DNA of 64,000 nt, taken from contig JAJKFJ010021934.1 of the NCBI GenBank assembly GCA_027382625.1, forward strand, positions 1 to 64,000, written 5' to 3'. Of this stretch, positions 48,881 to 60,334 are shown piece by piece. Position numbers and translations under genes: made by a program. Numbering within the stretch: position 1 is the first letter of the stretch; each line of letters begins with the position of its first letter. Source of the DNA: Tetmemena sp. SeJ-2015. Taxonomy: Eukaryota; Ciliophora; Spirotrichea; Sporadotrichida; Oxytrichidae. The notes under the pieces are model-generated. The model was not told where the DNA came from. It searched no databases and saw only the letters and a program-made list of their open reading frames with translations.

Positions 48881-51800
48881 TCATAGTCCATGAAGTCTAG
48901 ACTCCTCCTGGTCTCTGCCAACCTCTTCCACAGGAGAATTGGAAAAGTTCTTGCTGATAAAGTGAAGACTGCTTCCAGAGGATTTGCCGAATTAGGAATT
49001 GGCTAATGCTGCTGCTCCATTCATACCTCCATTGTTTCTTCTCTTATCTTGTACACTGTTCTGCAAAGAGCCCAAATACACATAGTAAATATTCTAGTTT
49101 AAATTGAAGGAGGCATCATGATTGTCAGGGTGGTTGCCCAGGTCAGCTGCATGGGATCTTCTAAAATGAGAGAGCGATTGAATTAAAGGCTAGTCTGCAT
49201 CGAACTCATGCAAGCTCTTCATGTAAGCCTCTCGCTCTTTTTAAATGTAATGTTGGAATTCCACACTTCCAATCTTTTGTCCAGCTGACGTAAAAATGAA
49301 AATGTATTTGAAACTGAGTTAGAGTTGAGATTAAGTCTGTCCTTGAGTTTGGCCATGTACTCATTATAGTTGAATCTAGGGGCTTAGTCTTACACATAGA
49401 CTTATACTTGCTTAGCTTTTTCAACAGCATGCTTGGCATGTTCAAACTTTGAGTTGGGCGAAAAATTTTCTTTCCTTGATGGCTCGTAAGTGTTTGGTGG
49501 GTTAATCGGGTAAAAGCTAGCTGCAGTTCCTGCATGTCTCTGCAACTTATAGAAGCCGAGGTCTCTTGCATCGTCTAAATAAGATACTGCACTGTCTTGG
49601 TTGTTCTTAATGAAATCAAAGCGAAGAGCTTCAATTGTCTTCTGTCTCGTCTTGATGTCATTTTTGTAAAGCTTTATAAAAGACAAGATATACAATTTAG
49701 AAGCTCCAACTTAACTTTGTCCTCCCTGAGGCTTTCTTTCTCTTGCTCTAGCTCCTCCCTTAATCTTCTGAGGTCATCCATCAGCTACTCTTTGTTGGCT
49801 TTGAAAAATCCTATCTTCTCAGAGTCTATCTAGTCTCGCTGTGCTTAGTCTTTGACTCTCATAGCCTCTCTATCAAAGTTGCCTCTCTCTATGCAGAATT
49901 TATCTAGCAATTCATGTAGTCTCTCGTTATCATGTGTTACCTACTTGTTCTCTGACTCATAGTCGTATTCCTTTTGCTGGAAATCTCTCTCCTCCTGAGA
50001 AACTTCATCAGCTAGATGCTTTGCGTCCTTTAGTCTCTGCTTTAAGTCTTTCTCTTGAACTTCCATTTCTTCCTTCATTTGCTCTCTCTAGCCAACGATC
50101 TACTTTCTTATCAATCATATAAGAATCATTTAAGTGATTAGAGAGGCTCTATTATAAACTGAATGCCAACTCCTCTTATCTCTAGTGAGCTTCTCGCTCT
50201 TCTTGATCCGTGAACACTCCTACCTTCTCTTTCTCCACAATTGTCCTCTTGGCATCTACCTCCATTTGAATCTAGTTGTTACGTGACTCTCTCATCATAC
50301 GTTAATGCTCATTGTCAACCTCATCCATTTCTCTCTTAATTTCGTTCTTCTCTCTCTCAGCTTGCAGCTTCTCCTCTTGCATTTTCTAAGCTACCTCCTC
50401 TGTGTCGATCCTAACTCGCTTCCTACGCATATCGAGTGTTGCTCTCTTCTCTGCTAGCTGCCTCTTCTTTTCTTGCAAAGCTTGCTCTCTTTGACCTAGG
50501 ACATCTTCCCTGTTTTTAATCTCTAAGTCCTTCTCTGCAGACAGGCGGGTGACTAAGTGTTAAATGTTGCCTGAGGATTTAGAGATCTCCTATGCGAAAG
50601 TATTGAGCGTAACTTGCTGTTGCAACTACTTCTTGAGAGTGTCGTGCTAGTCTTCGTACTGTCTCTTCTGGTTCTCCAAGTTTCTCTTGTACTAGAGCAG
50701 ATAATAAAACAATCTTTTGAGCTCTCTATGATCAACATCTATCTTGTGGAGATTTGCTACTTTTTCCTTCTCAAGTTCGATGGTCTTGTTCATCTCTTCA
50801 ATGAGTTTACGCTTTTCATCATTGAAGAGTTGGAGTTTGAGACCATGCTTCTCTTCTAACTGCTTCATGTGCTTCTTATGCTCTTCCCTTGCTTCATCCA
50901 TCTCTCTCTTATTTCTTAGCTCTTCCCCTCTCTGTCGCATCTGCTCTTCCTCTAGCTGTTTCTTCAAAACTACTTGCTGATCAGGTGCAGGTGGCAAGGG
51001 AGCAGCCTAAGTGTAAAGTAAAAGTAAGTAATTAAAAATAGTGGCTCCTTTGTTACTGCCAGTGGAAGACCTGATTCCTCCTCCAACAGCTGTCCCTCCA
51101 GATTTTTAGCCTAGAGAAGGAATGTACCCACCCTTATTGTCGTTACCTTCTTGCAGGAAATTGATTACATTTAATTAATTATAATCAGAGCCAATAGTTT
51201 AGCCTCTCTTGTCAGCAGAGTTGTTGAAATCGTTGTTTCTATCTTAGTTAATAGAATTGGCTGCAGAGTAGTTTCCCCTTGACCCTACTCCCACTCCACT
51301 GCTATTCATGTTCTTGCTCCTTAAATACATATCTTAATCATGTATTAGCTCTTGGCCTGCTTCTTGGGTTTCTTTTCTTTCTTAGAAGCTGGAGATGATT
51401 TGCCAATAGCTGAGGGGATGTAGCCTCCGAATTCGTCGCTGTCATCTTCATCTTCGTCCTCATCTTGATCTCCCTCCTCATATTGCCCATCTGAATTGTT
51501 GTCATCGTCATCGTGTTCAATTGACCCCATCAAATCAATTAATCATGCAACTTACAACTTATTCATCAAGTTAGTTCCTCCTCTTTGTGGCTTTGCTGCA
51601 GAATTTTAGCTGCCCTTGTGACTGCCTCTGTCTTTAGAATCTCCCAACAAGTCAAGTATATTGTCATCTCCTGAGCCAAATCCACCTCCGCTCATCATGT
51701 CCTAATTGAAGGCATTTTAATTTCCCTTAGGAGGCTTGCCCGTGGCTGGTCTCTGATTTGCAAAATTCTGCTGAGCCCCTCCAAATTAAATCTAGCCTCC

Positions 51801-53468
51801 CATGTTTCCTACTCAAAATCAATTAAATTAATCTTTCGACTTATTATAATACTGGGGAGGTTTGAACTCTATCAAAGTTCATGTTGTTGCCGCCTAGGCC
51901 TCCCAAGTCATTATTCATACCAGAGTTGTTGCCAGTTGGTGGCCTCTAGAGTTAATTATTCGAGGGTTTGGCAGAGGGTCCTCCCGCAGTACGTCTCTAA
52001 GTTCTGGACCTTGAGAAAGGAGTTTCAATCACATCAATTTGGGAATCCTAGTGACCAGAGGCATTTGAAGCTGGACCACCTCCACCATAAGCATTAAAGC
52101 CATACTAATCCTAGCTGTTATAGCCTGAAGCGTTATCATAGTCGTCACCCCCAGAGTTCATAGCGAGTCCTCCTCCCATTCCAAACCCAAAGTTCTAACC
52201 ACTTGGCAGGTTTTGTCTTCCTAAACTTTTGCTCGTGCTATTCTGATTGCTTAGAGCAAGGCCTTTGAGATCACTTTGAGATTGCTGTCCGACTCCGGAT
52301 GTAAATGTAGGGCCCACACTAGCTCCCCTATCTTGATTCCCAACAGCTGCAAATCTACCCTTTCTCTAATTATTCACTGCTGAGGCTGTAGGATCATATG
52401 AGGGAGCATCATCCCCTCCTCCTAACCCAAAAAGGGCTTTCTTCTTGTTCGAAGCAATTTTGTTAGCAAGAGCTGTAGCTCCTGATTTTGGCTTATCGTC
52501 CAAGTCGTCTATAACTTTTCTGTAATATCACATAACTTTAACTCATTATAAGTCATCAAATGTGTCTCTACCCCAAGCGTCAAGAGCTCCCCCATCCTAA
52601 TTTTTCTTTGCAGCTCCAAATCCACCAGCACTGAATCCTGTATTTGGTCTCTTGTTATTCGCTTAAGGCTCAATATCCATGAAAATGTCTCTATTCTATT
52701 CCTTCTAGGTCTGTTATTGCTATTGTTTCATTTGAGCTAAGCTCTTTGTTTACTCAATCCCTTTTTTCTTCTCTATGTCTCCAAGTAAGTCATCCATTAA
52801 CAATTTTCTCATTTCAATGATGATGATAATGCATCGTCATCCAAATCATCATCGTCATCTCTTTTCTTTCCACTCGACCCAACAGGCTTAGCTTTTCCAG
52901 TGATGCCAAAGCCAGCATAGTTAGAGCCCATGCTGCTTCTGCCATCTTCACGGTCTCTGTTCATTCCAAAGCCGCCATAATTACTCTTATTAGCTCCTCC
53001 ACTCAGCTTAGACTTGTTGCCTTCATTCATATCATCCAAAGCGCCCCAGTCGTCATTATCATTCAGAGCGGTGCTGCTCTTCTATTTATTGCCGAAAGTG
53101 GCCGCTGAGTTCAATTTTGAGAGTGGATTCAAAGCAGCTGTAGTACTGGTTGTGTCTTTTTAATCTCTGTTTCCCAAAGCAGATGCAGTTCCAGCACGCT
53201 TCGATTGCCCGAAGCTGAGTTAGCTGGAGACGTTGTAGTTCTCAATTATAGCAATTCAAATGTAACAAACAAAATAGTTCCTGTTATCATTTCCACCTCC
53301 CCAGTCGAAATCATCATCGTCATCATCTCTCTTCTTTTTAGTTTAAGGGAAAGCAGACTGTGCTTTGCCTAAAGAAGAGAGAGGAGGTGCTTTACCTGCT
53401 GCAGCGGTAGATGGCTTAGATTTATTTTGAGGGATGTCCTCTAGCAAGTCATCCAAATCGTCGAACAT
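48881..53468 (-). CDS. FBF1-like transition-fibre / coiled-coil protein
   Basis: It starts at the ATG complementary to 53466-53468 (MFDDLDDLLEDIPQNKSKPS) and ends at TGA 48881-48883. The N-terminal third is Asp/Gly/Ser-rich with repeated acidic and GFG motifs (KKRDDDDDDFDWGGG; NYGGFGMNRDREDGRSSMGS; GGYIPSLG). The C-terminal half is a long Glu/Lys/Gln/Arg coiled coil (VVLKKQLEEEQMRQRGEELR; EHKKHMKQLEEKHGLKLQLF; LGQREQALQEKKRQLAEKRA), closing with DKRLEVWNS and SPVEEVGRDQEESRLHGL. The order of a DDLL acidic start, a GGYxPS motif and a long C-terminal coil is what I know from FBF1, which sits at basal-body transition fibres and gates ciliary entry. That assignment rests on architecture. Many frame changes in the N-terminal part (51500-52800) mark unresolved IES. 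Confidence 0.7.
53236..53280 (-). other. IES, pointer GAACTA (TAGTTC on + strand)
   Basis: TAGTTC at 53236-53241 and 53275-53280. Removing 39 nt deletes an in-frame TGA and gives GGGNDNRNYNVSSQLSFGQS. Confidence 0.85.
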
Positions 53469-53607
53469 TTTTATGAACTCTTTTTAAAATCTTAATTGAA
53501 ATTAAACTACAGCACCCTCTTGAAATTCAAATTTATCAAACATCTCAAAGTTAGAGTTTAGATTTTATTGCAATTCTAATCTCTAATTCAAATAAACTTT
53601 AAAATCT

Positions 53608-56302
53608 TCACTATCTTTCTTTGGCTGGAGAGGTTCTATAGAAGGCAGAGCTAGAAGTCTTGGCCATTTGTTCCTCAATGAGTCTATCTTTAAGAATTTT
53701 CTAATTTCTCTTCTTTTCCAGCATCTTCTTGTCCCAAAGCTCTCTGCGCTTGGATTCTTCCCAAGCAGTTGGATTTACTTTCTGCTCCGCAAGCTTGTCC
53801 TTTACGAAGAGTTCGCTTGGAGTCACAATAGGCATTGCAAAGCGGCCTCTTGTTGTTGCTCTCACTGGCTTGGCAGGAGGAGGGACATACCCTGACTCCC
53901 ACAACTCCTTCTACTTTTTCTCTCCTTCTATCTAATTAAGAGTTCTCGCCTAAGAGTTCATCTACCAAGGATTTTACTAAAAAGTAGTAGAAATTAAAGG
54001 AGTGTTGTAGTAGTCAACTATTGCATCTTCAGCCTCTCTTTCTATGTTTTCATCTCCCTTCAGCTCTAATTTAATACTGAAACCATTTTTATATCAATTA
54101 TTGAACTCAATTACACCTTGCTCTTTGTAGGGCCCAATTGGTTACTGCTCTTGAACTTTAGCTGCTGCGGCTCCCTTAGCCGGAGGAGCTCCCTTTGCTG
54201 GTTGCGATCTGCCAAGTACCTTCGAGGGATCTGTCTATTCAGGAACGACATTAGCAGATGTGGGTCTCTCTTTATCAGGGTACTTGGTGAATTCAAATCC
54301 TGTTTTTATATCTAGGTTTTTTGAAAGGAATGGATTGACATTCCGAAAGTACTTGGTCTTGATTGTGTAGTCTTGTAAGCATTGAGACCTCTGCACAGAT
54401 CCTGATAGCTAGTTTAATAAAGATAATGTCTATAAAAACTCTTGTTGTGGCTTAGCTTTTGTCCATTTGTCTAGGAGGCATTGAACTAGAGTATGTTGGC
54501 GTAGGATTGAGTATTGAGAGAGTGAGTATAAATATCAGAATGAGCTGCGATTGAGGAAGCAGGAAAGAGAGATCGAGAAGACTGCATGATGTTAGGCTTC
54601 GATTGAGTATTCACAGAATGACTGGTTGGTTGCTGTTAAGTCTTAAAAACAACAACTGTTTAAATCTTGGAAAGGTAATTAGTAGAGGATAGTTGATTTG
54701 ATAGTTACTAGGTCTGGAGTTGATGCTGCTGCTCAATCATCATAGTCTTGGCCCTGACTGACTGCAAAAATTAGCTCTGGTTTCTCTTCATAGCATTTTG
54801 TGTTTCATAAATAAGAATCAATATACAATCATCGATAGTCGCCATATCAGTATTTCTCACTACACCATTATCAATGAAAGTAATTTCTTACTCTTGTTTA
54901 GAACGTTAAGGTTAGGTGTGGGTAAGTCCCTCCCGTTTATCCTCTTTCCACTCTCATTTTTAACCACTACCTGGGTCAGAACTTAAACAGTGCGCTCTTC
55001 TCTGGAGACAGGGTTAGGTGCCTATCCTGCAACAATCCTCTTATCTCTCTCGCTTTGAAACTTTGACGAAAATTTATGCAAGTCCTCCAAAACTCTCAAA
55101 AAATAATTAAGCATACTCAAATTTCACGATATGTTTGAGTAGTTCCTAAAATTAAAAACTGTAATATAGGGCAAGCCAACATTAATTATCGGAATAGAAT
55201 AAAGTTAAGTATTACTCGAAAAAGCTATTTATAATTAAATTAGCTTTTATCATATTTAATTACATTTAATAATTTAAAAATCTCGTCTTATTGATTTCGT
55301 TGAAGACAGCTGCTCCATGATTGTTGATTAATCCCTCTTTCAGAGTGGCTTTAGAGGAGCTGAGAGAATGAGTGATATGAACAGGCTGTGCAATTGGCTT
55401 AGTAATTCTATGAGCAGTTTGTGGCCTCCCCTTTTCAATGCTCTAGTTAAGTGACTATCTCAATTAAACACTTCCAAGGCCACTCGCATTCTACGGAGAC
55501 TAAGTAGTCGAGAAAGCAGCAGCCGCCAGTGAGAGCGAGCCTTTCAAATCTGAGCCAGTATTTAGAGAAGTGTTAGCTAAAGTAAGACTACCTTGCATCC
55601 AACTTCCTTTAGTGTTTTCGCTTCCTGCTTTGATTGCATTCAAACGACCAGTTAGATAAGCCACACCAGCATTATTGCCTTTGATAAAACTGTTAGTAAT
55701 CGTCTTAGAGGCAAAGTCTTGGTTATTGGGGTTTAACATCCTGTCCGAGTTAAGATTCCTAAGAGCAATTTCCTGCTTAGATTTGAAGATCTTTCTCTCA
55801 GTGGTCCGCGCCCTGTCCATGAGTTGATTAGTGTAAGGAGCCACTAATTGGTGTGGCAACTGTGAGTAACCTTCAAACTTATCTCCTTATGGTGTATAGT
55901 AAGTCCTTTGGCTCGAATAGTCCCTGTTCTGAGGAGGAATATCGCATTTCATTTATTTATACTACAGAAGATGTTAAGAGACCTCTTGTTTTTTATCTTT
56001 TAAGTACAAAGTCAAAATTATTAGTGACTTACAGTTCTAGCAACAGCTTGTCGTTCTTGAAAATTCATAAACCCAGATTTATTTGGAAGAAACTTTGTAG
56101 GAAGATTCCCTTAAGCATCGCAAATAAGCTGAGATCCTGTCTTCTCATCGAGCACATAATGCTAATTCCTTTCACAATCGTACCTAACCAATTTAATATT
56201 TGAGACTTAGGGTTTTTGAATAGAGAGGGTAAAAGATACTGACCATATTTACTGAGAAATTGGTTCTCTAACTTTGGCTATGATTTGGTCTTTATCCTCC
56301 AT
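53608..56302 (-). CDS. Large hypothetical protein (possibly two genes)
   Basis: It starts at the ATG complementary to 56300-56302 (MEDKDQIIAKVREPIS). Open stretches follow in shifting frames: SNIKLVRYDCERNQHYVLDE, DIPPQNRDYSSQRTYYTPQG, DRARTTERKIFKSKQEIALR, FIKGNNAGVAYLTGRLNAIK, EDLHKFSSKFQSERDKRIVA, ATIDDCILILIYETQNAMKR, FEFTKYPDKERPTSANVVPE and, at the end, WESGYVPPPAKPVRATTRGR to TGA 53608-53610. The last 300 residues could be a separate gene starting with MPPRQMDKSQATTRV near 54493, since the frames overlap there. No family recognised. At least eight inserts are needed; one is resolved below. Confidence 0.55.
54085..54099 (-). other. Short IES (9 nt), pointer AAT
   Basis: Coding strand AAT-TGATATAAA-AAT. 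Removing 12 nt deletes an in-frame TGA and gives EQGVIEFNNGFSIKLELKGD. Confidence 0.7.
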
Positions 56303-56609
56303 TATTTTATTTAATTCTTCAAACAGAATTATTATCTCTTTAAATAAATAGTAGACTTCCTATAATACAATTTTAATTTTTCCTTTTATTATAGATCATA
56401 TGATTATGATTTTATTAGAATAAAATTATACATAATCGTTTTAAAACCCAGTTAATGTTAATTATTGCTATATGAGCGACTTTTAAATATAGAGGAAAAT
56501 AAATTTACTAAAATTAGAACAGCAGAATAAAAGATTAATAAGTTAGCTTGTTTTCATACTTGATTAGATTTCTATTGCTTTCGTTATAGAGACTTGCAAA
56601 TTAATTAAA
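56303..56609. other. AT-rich divergent intergenic region
   Basis: About 300 bp between two divergent gene starts, very AT-rich with no open frame. Presumably it holds both promoters; no motif recognised. Confidence 0.45.
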
Positions 56610-59600
56610 ATGACTTCATCACTAAAAAGGGTTAAACCTCCAAAATAACCCCAAAACGCAAAGCCAACTGTCATAGAGAGCAACCCAGATTTTAGTTAGA
56701 GCATAAGTAATCTCCCATTTTCAAACTAAAGTACAAGGAATCAGCCCTCTCCTAATAACCACCAATTCAATCACCTCACTAGTTTCCAAGCACAAGCCAA
56801 TCAGGATCCTCTTGTGAACTTACTGCCTCCATCTCCTACCTCGCAATAGGCGTATTAAAATCGGCAGCAGACACATTAATTGAGCTACTTCCAAAACAAC
56901 TTGCCAAAGCTAAACATATCCATCCCTAAAATTGACCAACTGGATAATAGATCGCATTTGAATCTATTAAGCCCCACTTCTAAAATTTTCTCTCCAACAA
57001 GTCTAAACAATCAAACAAACAAGGCATACAAAAATAATACCTCCTTTGATAAGAGAAATACATTTGCACCTGGTCAAAGAAGATCCAGAAAGAGAAGTAA
57101 GAAGTCTAATGTTCTTGGCTTCGAAGGAGAATTTATTGAATAAAGTGATGAATACTAAGAGGTCAGCTCACTGCAAAAACATGCAGTCAAAAACGTAGAA
57201 GATCTTGCAGACTTGGAATCAATCTCTTCTGATGAAATTAAAGACATAATTGTGGGATCGGTTGAAGAGAAGAGAGAAAAGACAACTGGAAAATCAAAGA
57301 AAAAAGCACCAAAAGAAGGCGAGTAGAATAAAATATCTTAGAATCCTCAGTTTTAAGAGAAATCAGTCTTTGAACTTTAGAAGATGAAGTAGCATTTGAA
57401 CCAGTTTAGATCTTCCTTGGAGAGTTTTCTTGATGATGAAATCCAGAAGGAACTTAAAAAGTAGGGATAAGAAGGAGCCGGAGAGATTAGCAGCCAAGCA
57501 GATGGCCAAAGTAGTATGTTTAAAGAAGCTGATGATGTATCTAATTCTAGGAAGTTAAAGAGTTTGAGAGCATTCTTATCTAATTATGTGTATGATTCTT
57601 GAATAACCCTCATTTGGCCTTGTAAGACCCGAACAGATTCAAAATGCCAACGATTAATGCAAATTCCAATTTACCAGAGCTGAGCTACAAAAGACATCCC
57701 ATTCCAGCCTATGGATGATACTCTCAACGATATTTATCAGTATTTAGAGTTGAAGACTTTGGAAGAGCTGTAAAAAGTTGATGACTATTTCAATAAGCAC
57801 CCTCTCAAATTTTATCAAGACAAGATGTCTCTTTCTCTCATCATGGAAGATAATTTTATCTTAATTATTCTTAAGAACTATTTCGGGAGCAGCAAAGATA
57901 GATGACGATGAGAGAATAAGAAATATCGCAATCGAGGCCAAGAAGATTTATAAGCAGAGAATCGCCAGTCTGAACAAAATCATTAAGGAACATAAGATCA
58001 ACCTTATAAATCCTCTATTTTGCTCTCTATTTATCCAGATGAAGTGCCTGTGACAGAAATGATAAAGATGCAAGCGAATGATGATGCAGAGGTGTTCTAT
58101 AAGTATAAGAGGAATAGAATGAAGGTTCTTGATAAACTCCAAGTTGCTGAAGGAGGCAGCAAAATCTTGACAAGTGAGAACAATGAGCTGGACTTGAATT
58201 CCCTCCAAAACATAGATGTCTTTCTCTAGAATGCAAACAAGTTGTCTATTTTTACTCTTGTTACTACCTTAAGGCTTGTATGAATCCGCTCAATCTAAGA
58301 TGAAACGATTGATAGGGGCCAAAGCTATCTTAAGACACTTGGAAATGCTCAAAAAGAGAGCTAAGAAATTATAGTAAGATGTCACATACCAGGCTCTCTG
58401 TAATAAAATCAACCAGCTCAAAGACAAGTACCAGATTGACTCTAAGTTGCAAAAATAGAAGGAGCTGAGGCTTTAACAAGAGTTAGAAAAACTCAAGGCT
58501 AAGCAGTTAGAGCAGGCAGAATATTCTGGAGAAGGTGAAATTGAAAGTTATAATATCTAGGTCAACAATGCTCCTATAGATGAAAGAAGAGCGAGTTTAA
58601 AGAAAAGGCCAAAAGATTTTTCACTGCCAAAGCTACAATTGGAAGTATCTGCTAAAAATGGTTCAAATGGATTCAATCTTAATAGAAAGTAAACAATGAA
58701 AAGATCCTCGGTTGATGATCAAGCTTCATAAGCAGATTCTTGTATCTAAGGCAACAAATCCATGGTGCATAGCAGAAGCCACCAAGTAAGCCCAAGGAGA
58801 GGAACTACTCTGGTTTCAAATCATTTGCTTCTGGCAGACGAATAGAAAATGAATGATGAATTAAGAGAAGCTGTGTCTAGGCTTAAAGACAGTCAATTCA
58901 AAAAGTAGTAAACTAGAATGGTTGCTCAAAACAAAAATATTCATTCGCTCTACGACTAAGAGTAAACGACTGATAGAATAATCACAGAGGAGACTTCATA
59001 ATCCCTTTAAAAGTCATTTAAGAAGAAATAAATTTTAATGAAAAATGAGAGTGCTATTAGTCATAGGGAAGAATTGAAAAGTCAGCACTTACCAGAGGTT
59101 TAAAATAACAAATTGAATACTAAATCTCAGCTTTTACCTTAGATAAGTTCATAGGGGAATTCGTTTCAGCTTCAATCAAGGATAGGATCCTAAGTTAATC
59201 TCTCGTTTTAAGTTTCACCAGATTAGAAATTCAACTAAAGCTTGGCTGAGGCACTCGAGGATTTAACTAACGAGGAAACCGCTCTTAGCTACAGAAACCC
59301 TTCACGAGTTAAATTCATAACCAATCTAGATACTATCAAGTCTAGGTCTTAATTTGGAGTAACTCCAAAAATTAGTTACAGCTAATTATCTACCACTCAC
59401 ATGGGCCGACCGAGTATGATTCTAAGTCCATCATACCAAAACGAACTTATCAATATCCAAGATCCTCAAAGAATTTTCAAGCCTCCTAAACAATTCTTCA
59501 ATTCTAACCAAGGCAGTTTAGAAAGACTGCCTATAATTAGAGAGAAATCTAAGTATAAAGGAAGAGAAAAATAGTACGAATTACCTGCAGCTCCTACTGT

Positions 59601-60151
59601 TAACGATCTGAGAGATCTTTTAATTTAATTTTTATCACATTAAAAAGTACGACGCCTCTTTTAAAGAAATGAGGGAGTATTAAAGGGTCTCTAAATTTAA
59701 ATCGCAAACTTAAGAGCAAGTTGAAATCGCTTTTGAGTGAATGCAAGGAATATTAAGAATACTATGGGTAAGAAGGATGTACCAATTAAGAGACTATCTT
59801 ATTATTTAAAATGAATGATTTCATCTATCTGATTATAGAATGTTCAAAGAAGATTTGTAGATTGAGAACCTTAACGCAACTCTCTATATATATTGATTTG
59901 GTTTATATATCTCGATATTTTGAGGTAGATGAAGGAAATGGATAATTCAAAGCTGTTTAAGTTGATGTACTTCTTGCAAATGAGTATAAGATAAGACTTC
60001 AAAATTGAAGACAAGGGCACTTGTGAAGGCTGTAAAAACTGGTATGATGGATCCTAAGAGAGATGTGGCACTAGTTGAGATGCAGAACTTTATTAAGAAG
60101 AATGTGGGGAAGAGACTTGCGATGGCTCATGTTATCGGGGACAGCAAGTGA
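56610..60151 (+). CDS. Q/N/S-rich coiled-coil protein, unknown
   Basis: It starts at ATG 56610 (MTSSLKRVKPPKQPQNAKPT). The N-terminal 330 residues are disordered. After the IES at 57572-57600 the frame continues AFLNNPHLALQDPNRFKMPT, then, with unresolved shifts near 57700, 57900 and 58015, DDTLNDIYQYLELKTLEELQ, DDDERIRNIAIEAKKIYKQR and PDEVPVTEMIKMQANDDAEV. A coiled coil (RHLEMLKKRAKKLQQDVTYQ; DSKLQKQKELRLQQELEKLK) and a long Ser/Gln tail follow. The last exon-like piece is LVEMQNFIKKNVGKRLAMAH with TGA 60149-60151. No domain recognised. Confidence 0.65.
57572..57600 (+). other. IES, pointer ATTCTT
   Basis: ATTCTT at 57572-57577 and 57595-57600. Removing 23 nt deletes an in-frame TGA and gives LKSLRAFLNNPHLALQDPN. 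The same 6-mer is used at 62180-62216. Confidence 0.85.
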
Positions 60152-60334
60152 TCTATTTAAATTCATACATTGTTCATATATCACATCTTATTTCTTACTT
60201 TTCTTATGTCTAACATTAATAGTTTTTAAAGTTGAATTTGATGGGTTGAATTCTTTCATACTTTAGAATTTTTTATGTGTATAATAGTCTCTCCCCTTAG
60301 TTGAACATTTCAAATAAATTATTATAGTTTAGAA

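Noticed and set aside
49597..51000. Several plus-strand open frames full of Leu, Ser and Phe
   Set aside because: They are antisense shadows of the FBF1-like coiled coil, whose Glu/Lys codons read as Leu/Phe/Ser on the other strand.
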